Assembly (NCBI GenBank): GCA_021399445.1
Contig: JAJTUQ010000012.1
Span: 248,001-312,000, forward strand
Direction of reading: 5' to 3'
Length of the DNA: 64,000 nt
Source: Xylogone sp. PMI_703
Taxonomy: Eukaryota; Ascomycota; Leotiomycetes
Below are positions 59,072-64,000 of this stretch, one piece after another. The notes beneath the pieces are model-generated. The model was not told the DNA's origin, searched no databases, and saw only the letters and a program-made list of their open reading frames with translations. The position numbers and the translations under genes are program-made. The first letter of the stretch is position 1. Each line of letters starts with the position of its first letter.

Positions 59072-60470
59072 TCTCTTCGGTTCCGAAAAAAGTGGCCGAA
59101 ATTGGTACGTGCATCCACACCAAAAATACGCGTGTTTACAGGTAAACAATTCCACTTCCATTATTATTAGTTCATACACTATGGGTCGTATTAAGCCTAG
59201 GAAATCACGCGCACGTCACTTTACACCTCCTCCTGAACTCTCTGTTTCTGAAGGTCAAATTAAGACTCCACAACGTTGTGGGGTTCTATTTGCCAAAGCT
59301 TTCTCTCAAGAGTTGAACCTTCCAATCCCTCAATCTCTTGTTTTCAAGTTAACTGGCATACCACCACGTAGCCAGACTAGAATACTCAATTCCAAACAAG
59401 CGCGTACACTTCATAACCAGCCTGATTCTGGCCCTGATCCACGCGGAAGGAAAAGAGGGCTTACACATACTGATACAACTGCAATCAACAATTATTTAGA
59501 AGACTCTTCAACTCCTTTAGACGATAAAGGCAAGCCTTGGTTGGATATTGCAGAAGCCTCTAGTGTTACCCTTCCGGAAACCACCCATTTCAAGCCTCCT
59601 GGTTCACGTGTTATCTCTTCTAAAGCTATTCAACAAGCTTGCAAAGAAGATGAAGATATTATAAATGCAGTCTGTGAGGAAGAAAAAGAGCTTACTCCAA
59701 AGCAAGCTAGCACACGGCTTAATTGGATCAATACACAACTTTCATTACGTCCACACTCAAAGGATTGGAAGGATGTAGCATATTGTGACGAGTTTCACTT
59801 TGGAATTGGACCTCAAATTACCAAAAGATTAAAGAGGAAGAAAGGCCCTGCCTCCAGATACAAGCCAGAGAACGTTCATAGAAAGAAGATCACAACCAAA
59901 GACACAAAAGCCAAAGCAAGGGAAGAGCATCATTTAGAGCTTCTTAATGTTTTTGTAGTCATAGGCTATAATTACAGAAAGGTCATACCATACAAGGTGG
60001 CTAATAAAGTAGGCAAGATGACCACTAAAGTCTACACAGAAACCATCCTTCCAGAGCTTCTACAAGACTTCAAAAAGGAGGGGTTAACTCTCTGTCAAGA
60101 TGCAGATTCAGCCCATGAAAGCAAGAATACAATAACATGGGCTACACAGCATGGTCTTCCGTTATTAACACTTCCTGGAGTCTCTCCAGACTTCTCTATT
60201 TTAGAGACTATGGCCCATCCTTTAAAAAAGAAGTTTCACACTCAACGTAGTACTACAGAAAAGGCTGCTCTAAAAAGGTTTACTCATATTTTTGAGGAGG
60301 AAATGGATCAGGAAACAATTCATAAGTTGTATAATACTTATACCGCTAGGCTACATGCTTGTAGAGTGGCCGAAGGGCAAATGACGAAGTATTAAGTAGG
60401 TAGATAATTTGAGAGTTTGGTGTTGAGAGCACGTGCCAATTTCGGCCACTTATTTCGGAACCGAAGAGCG
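59072..60470 (+). mobile_element. intact Tc1/mariner (DD34E) transposon nested in Helitron copy B
   Basis: Inverted ends share CTCTTCGGTTCCGAAA then, one base apart, AAGTGGCCGAAATTGG. TA lies on both sides (59070-59071 and 60471-60472), and removing the element and one TA restores the Helitron array (CTTTATACGTATCTCTATGG), as in copy A. The transposase frame is open. It inserted after the Helitron copy had decayed, because it shows no RIP-like damage itself. Confidence 0.92.
59181..60395 (+). CDS. Tc1/mariner-type transposase, DD34E
   Basis: The ATG at 59181 (MGRIKPRKSRARHF) gives 404 residues; an upstream start at 59001 would lie outside the element and is rejected. The catalytic triad is visible: first Asp in YCDEFHFG, second in LCQDADSAHES, and Glu in SPDFSILETMAH, 34 residues after the second Asp. 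The N-terminal half should hold paired helix-turn-helix domains (TPQRCGVLFAKAF region, then GRKRGLTHTD). No stop or intron. Likely functional. Confidence 0.93.
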   Translation: MGRIKPRKSRARHFTPPPELSVSEGQIKTPQRCGVLFAKAFSQELNLPIPQSLVFKLTGIPPRSQTRILNSKQARTLHNQPDSGPDPRGRKRGLTHTDTTAINNYLEDSSTPLDDKGKPWLDIAEASSVTLPETTHFKPPGSRVISSKAIQQACKEDEDIINAVCEEEKELTPKQASTRLNWINTQLSLRPHSKDWKDVAYCDEFHFGIGPQITKRLKRKKGPASRYKPENVHRKKITTKDTKAKAREEHHLELLNVFVVIGYNYRKVIPYKVANKVGKMTTKVYTETILPELLQDFKKEGLTLCQDADSAHESKNTITWATQHGLPLLTLPGVSPDFSILETMAHPLKKKFHTQRSTTEKAALKRFTHIFEEEMDQETIHKLYNTYTARLHACRVAEGQMTKY

Positions 60471-60928
60471 TATCTCTATGGCGTAATACTTTGTACGTCA
60501 ATCGCCTTTGTTGTACTCTGGCTATTGGCTTGTATGAGTTAATTTAAGTTTCATATACATCTTTACGGCTCAAGCCTTATCCATATCTTTATGGTATAAT
60601 GCTTTGTACATATCTCTATGGAGTAATGTTTTGTACGTCAACAGTCCTCGTTGCGCTTCGGCCATTGGCTTGTGTGGTCGTATTCAAGTTTTATACGTAG
60701 TCTACGGTTCAGGCTTTGTCCGTATATCTGTGGCATTGGTTACAAAGAACCGTAATCGATGTTATTATTAGTATTCAACTCAAAGAATAACCGTAGAAGT
60801 ATAAGAACAATGACAAAGGATTATATCGAAAGAGAACATATATATATATATCAACATCTAAGACCAATATAATTGTTTCCTGACCATATTTAACCTTACC
60901 CTTAACCATAATTGCTGTTATCATCACC

Positions 60929-61878
60929 ATGGCTAATAATCAGGTTACCATTTCAGGTCTTACGACCTGTAATACCGTTTCGGTTCAACAGCTAGCTGCA
61001 ATACCAGTTGTACGCGCTCCAACCCTTCGCCCGAACCGTAATGTTCAGCATGGCCACCCCCAGAATGATGAAGCTTTCCTCGGCTAGATGAGAGGAGTTG
61101 AGAATGTTAGAGCGCAAGTATGCCAGCACTGTCAAAATGGCTATGGCCCATGGACAGCATGTGTATCGGTTCCTGGTCTGTTGGGCGATAGCTGTTGTAA
61201 TTGTTATTATAACTCTTCCGGCACGTACTGTAGTATTCGGAACCGTAAGTAAATACTCTTTATGCTTACAGACTTTATAAAAAGTTAATTGAATATTGAA
61301 CAGTGTTGATTAACGTAAACGCCGCAATACAGGTACAAATGCAACCCCCTCCTGTTGTCCCGGGGCAACCACCACCCAATTACTCTGGCGGGAGTATTGC
61401 CAACCCTGATGGTGGCAATCCTGTTGCTCCGGGCGGCGGTAACGGCTCAAACCCCCCTCCTGCGGGAGGTGGTGGAGGCGGACCTGCCCCGGGAGGCCGT
61501 CCCCGTAGACGTATTCAACCAATCAATATTGGGCCAGTTGGTTATCGGCCAGATGGGATCAGGAACATAAATAATGGGAACGCAAATGGGAACGGGGACG
61601 AGAACGGTAAGTTTAACCGCCATAATCTTATGATCTATAACTGACTGAATTAAATGTTTAAAGCTTTTCCGAGACTCCGTAAACTACTGTAGAAAGATAT
61701 GGTCAACAATATTGGAGAAAGTTTAAAGGACATGATAAAGGAATTTGTTATTTATTCTGATCATGAATATATAATTCTTAAAGCTCATTCAAAGATGTAA
61801 CTGGCTATGTTGTCTATAACTACTGACGAAGAGGAAGAGAAATATCATAGAATTACAGAGGGAGAGGATAAACAGTAG
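60929..61878 (+). pseudogene. companion gene of Helitron copy B
   Basis: The copy of 2727-3676. The exon layout and splice signals persist (GTAAGT donors after GGAACC and GAACG, AG acceptors). The frame is destroyed: CAG to TAG at 61085-61087 (codon 53), further TAG and TAA in exon 3. The Cys cluster and Pro/Gly middle are still recognisable. All stops fit C-to-T or G-to-A change. Confidence 0.88.
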
Positions 61879-61952
61879 AAAATTAATGATTTATCTAATT
61901 ACGAATCATATTTTTAAATTTTAAAATCTTTTAATATTTTAGGATATATAAT

Positions 61953-62948
61953 AGGGTTGAGCTAAATCCACTCATCGGCTCAGCTAAATCCACTCACAAC
62001 CACCGATACCGCATCTCCATTCTGAACAATTCTCCACATATTTTGTTAGTAATCTAGATACACTAGTAGATGTAGGCACTAAAACGCGAAAACGCGAATG
62101 TTGCGCGTTTTTCTTCTCTGAATTGAGGCTATTCACACTTACTTTCACCCCCCATTTCGGCCACTTATGGAGACCCTTTGCGGACCTCCTCCTCCGAAAG
62201 AGGTTTACCCTGATTTACTTACTCTCGTAGCCTCAATTGAAGCCTTTGCGCGCTCTAATGGCTATGCTCTCGTTAAGCGTGATAGTAGAGCCAATAGAGT
62301 GGTTTATATATGCGATAGAGGAGGTTTATACCAGTCCAAAGGCAAGAGCAAAGAAGTTCACCCTTCTAAACAACGTCAATCAGCGATTAAAAAGTGTAAC
62401 TGCCCAATGAGAGTGGTCGCTGTAACTGAAGATGATGGTTGGAGACTTAAAGTTATGGAAGGAATCTATAACCATGAAGCTTTTACTTATGTTGGAGTAT
62501 ATATAACATATCGGAGAAAAGTCATAACCTCTGAATTAAGTACACAGATCATAACCAAAGCTCAAAGTAGAATACGGAACGCTCAAATATTAAGTTATAT
62601 ACAGCAACATCACCTTGATATCCCCTTGAACGAGAAAGATATCTTTAATATAGTTCAAGCGGACAAGGTACAACAATTAAATGGCCAAGGCCCTTTATAC
62701 TGGTTTTTGTATATTTTATCTTATTTTTTTTACTCTAATTGTGAGGGTTCTAATAGAGTTTATCTAACTTCGAGGAGTCTTAAGTACAAGAAAAGTAAAC
62801 TACAGAAGAAAGAAAAGAAAACTATACTCTAGTTCTTTAGGTCCCTTATATAGGCGTTCACCGCCCCTAGTGAGTATTGTTACTATAATAATAATGAAGA
62901 CGACTATATCTGTTAAAACTCAGTCCAACAGACGTAATTATACGTTAC
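61953..62948 (+). mobile_element. Mutator-like element, truncated, second family member
   Basis: It begins with a two-unit end (GCTAAATCCACTCATCGGCT, CAGCTAAATCCACTCACAAC) followed by a leader and a FAR1-like N-terminal transposase frame. The catalytic half and the right end are missing; an LTR starts at 62949. The layout equals that of the isolated end at 22318. Confidence 0.75.
62167..62832 (+). pseudogene. MULE transposase N-terminal part
   Basis: 221 codons in one frame, homologous to the start of the transposase at 11808: VVYICDRGGLYQSKGKSKEV, HPSKQRQSAIKKCNCPMRV, YNHEAFT and RIRNAQILSYI. It is open where the other copy has three stops, but then enters intron-like sequence and unrelated residues (after about 62700), so the catalytic domain is lost. 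The start at 62167 fits the alignment. A 15-base word shared with the Tc1 terminal repeat overlaps the start codon. Confidence 0.8.
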
Positions 62949-63129
62949 TGTTGGCATGACAATATTCCGGGGCATAGGCGGCAGGGCGCGGCAGTATTCT
63001 GTAGCTATATTCTTTCGTAGGCTACGCCTACACTTAGAATCTTCGTACCTCAATCAATACACGCAATACCCCCTAATATCGGGCGTTCGTTGCGTACGAT
63101 TAGTTACCACGTTCCCGTGTGAACCGACA
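62949..63129 (+). repeat. solo LTR of the Copia family (copy 5, deleted form)
   Basis: TGTTGG to CCGACA, plus orientation. It lacks 33 bp of the complete LTR, between two GGCATG words, as expected of slippage between short direct repeats. No matching five-base flanks (GTTAC left, ATACT right). Confidence 0.88.
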
Positions 63130-63415
63130 ATACTCTGTATTCGGCTAATCCTAATTGGTGCCCGTAGAGAACGCTTGGGGCTACAGTACAGAGCTTCCTA
63201 CACCAATATTCCACGATCCCACCAAGTGGTGAAAGAATCAACAGTAAAAGATAATCAAAAACAAATGAAATAACTTGGTAAAAGAATCATCCGCAACTCC
63301 GTGGTGTAGTCTACCCTCTCCCTGTACAGTCTACTCTATATTCATGGTGTTTCTGGTCGTGGCTCTCCTGGTCCACTCTAGTGTTTCCGCTTACTCTCAT
63401 TGATTTTTAGTGTTT
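63130..63415. other. short intergenic / LINE 3' flank
   Basis: Nothing coding was recognised. It probably includes the 3' untranslated end of the LINE that reads leftward from 64000. Confidence 0.4.
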
Positions 63416-64000
63416 TTACCGTTGTTCAGTAGCAATTAAGGTTTTGTACAGCTCCGATTGGAAGTGTCGGAATTGCTCGAGGATCCCTGTAGCTAAAATG
63501 AATTCGACTACTTTCTTGGCGTATTGACTGTCGTCCAGCATGGTTTTCATTCTTGTCCACTGGCCATTCAGATATGTCTTGCGCTCTTTCATGTATAGTG
63601 GGCAGTCCTCCACTATGTGTTGCACCGTTTGGTTAGCCACTTCGCATTCGCACTCAGCTGTTTCTGATCTATTGATCGCGTGGAGGTATGCCTTCAGGCC
63701 TATCTTCCCCGTTCTCAGCTGTATGAGTACTGAGCTCATAGCTTTGGGCAGCCCCTTGTAGAGCCTCATCACTTTCTTGTCTAGATTCTTCCCCCAGTTG
63801 TGCTTGTATTTCTCCGCTACAGGGGCTGTTGCCCACTGAGCTCCCCACTCTTCCTCTGCTCGCTTCCGTACCATTCGGCTGATTGCAGAGCGTAGCCGGT
63901 ACAGTGGCATGACTGGCTTGCCCTTCAGGCCTCCCACCAGTGTGTTAGTAGCTTCCTTGGCAATCGTATCTGCTATCTCGTTGCCCTCAACGTCGTGGTG
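63416..64000 (-). CDS. LINE (Tad1-like) ORF2 C-terminus, partial at window edge
   Basis: The frame is open from the window edge to the stop at 63416, at least 194 residues. It begins in RNase H (HHDVEGNEIADTIAKEA) and continues to a Cys/His knuckle (CECEVANQTVQHIVEDC), the standard end of fungal Tad-type ORF2. There are no stops in the visible part, so this copy is better kept than the one at 54540. Whether the upstream polymerase is intact lies outside the window. Confidence 0.85.
   Translation of the reverse strand, partial: HHDVEGNEIADTIAKEATNTLVGGLKGKPVMPLYRLRSAISRMVRKRAEEEWGAQWATAPVAEKYKHNWGKNLDKKVMRLYKGLPKAMSSVLIQLRTGKIGLKAYLHAINRSETAECECEVANQTVQHIVEDCPLYMKERKTYLNGQWTRMKTMLDDSQYAKKVVEFILATGILEQFRHFQSELYKTLIATEQR

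Larger units (their letters stand above)
58307..61952 (-). mobile_element. Helitron copy B, 3' part only, RIP-mutated
   Basis: Collinear with 1440-3752 of copy A: terminal hairpins, hairpin array, companion gene and the first bases beyond the Rep-helicase stop. Similarity ends near 61952, where a Mutator-like end begins, so the Rep-helicase gene is absent. Many C:G pairs of copy A are T:A here. A Tc1/mariner element is inserted at 59072-60470. The left end meets a LINE remnant directly. Confidence 0.9.

Noticed and set aside
59001..59180. Upstream 60-codon extension of the DD34E transposase
   Set aside because: It starts outside the transposon, in the Helitron array, and crosses the terminal repeat; the ATG at 59181 is the sensible start.
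1..64000. A Starship-type giant mobile element enclosing the region
   Set aside because: No DUF3435 tyrosine recombinase captain or typical cargo was seen, and the two ends share no short direct repeat that I can recognise.

Overview
The window looks like repeat-rich, gene-poor chromosomal DNA of a filamentous ascomycete (Pezizomycotina). The reasons are short GT-AG introns of about 47-100 nt, several families of fungal transport and redox enzymes, a Zn2Cys6 regulator, and a dense mix of transposon classes whose decay is dominated by C:G to T:A changes of the RIP (repeat-induced point mutation) kind. The species cannot be named from the sequence alone.

Left arm (1-14,200) is almost all mobile DNA: a pogo/Fot remnant (202-602), a non-autonomous inverted-repeat element (835-1183), a Helitron reading leftward (1440 to somewhere below 8860), an intact-looking Fot/pogo transposon (8861-10746, TA target duplication), a solo LTR (11186-11380) and a decayed Mutator-like element (11390-14197). 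The Helitron carries a Rep-helicase gene and, tail to tail with it, a three-exon cysteine-rich companion gene. It ends in a long array of hairpin-forming repeats and terminal hairpins.

The middle (14,997-27,100) holds the best preserved host genes: an MFS drug/polyamine-type transporter (14997-16940), a secreted alpha/beta hydrolase-fold protein lacking the nucleophile serine (20845-22185), a secreted SMP-30-like beta-propeller (22700-23704, minus) and, divergently, an anion:cation-symporter-type MFS transporter (24079-25842). A PIF/Harbinger transposon with 17-bp TIRs, TAA duplications and a 63-bp palindrome sits between the first two (17694-20619).

26,900-35,217 is again mobile: a solo LTR with its duplication, a Mutator-like fragment, and a full-length but broken Ty1/Copia element (28654-35217, GTAAT duplication). 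Beyond it lie host genes in a sparse landscape: a small SDR protein (35626-36443), a Zn2Cys6 transcription factor (38925-41538), a broken MCT-like transporter (44773-46190), a kelch-repeat protein with one nonsense codon (46892-47956) and an apparently intact phenol-hydroxylase-type flavoprotein (48950-51193). Small TIR elements lie between them (43456, 43960, 52073).

The right arm (53,150-64,000) is decayed: a shattered OrsD-domain fragment, a degenerate Tad1-like LINE, a second RIP-mutated partial copy of the Helitron (58307-61952) into which an intact Tc1/mariner DD34E transposon has inserted (59072-60470), a truncated Mutator-like element, another solo LTR, and the 3' part of a second LINE that runs off the end.

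The most unusual object is the Helitron: two convergent genes, a companion gene shared with a second copy, an exactly repeated 11-mer, and a structured 3' region. No CRISPR, rRNA or tRNA gene was recognised.
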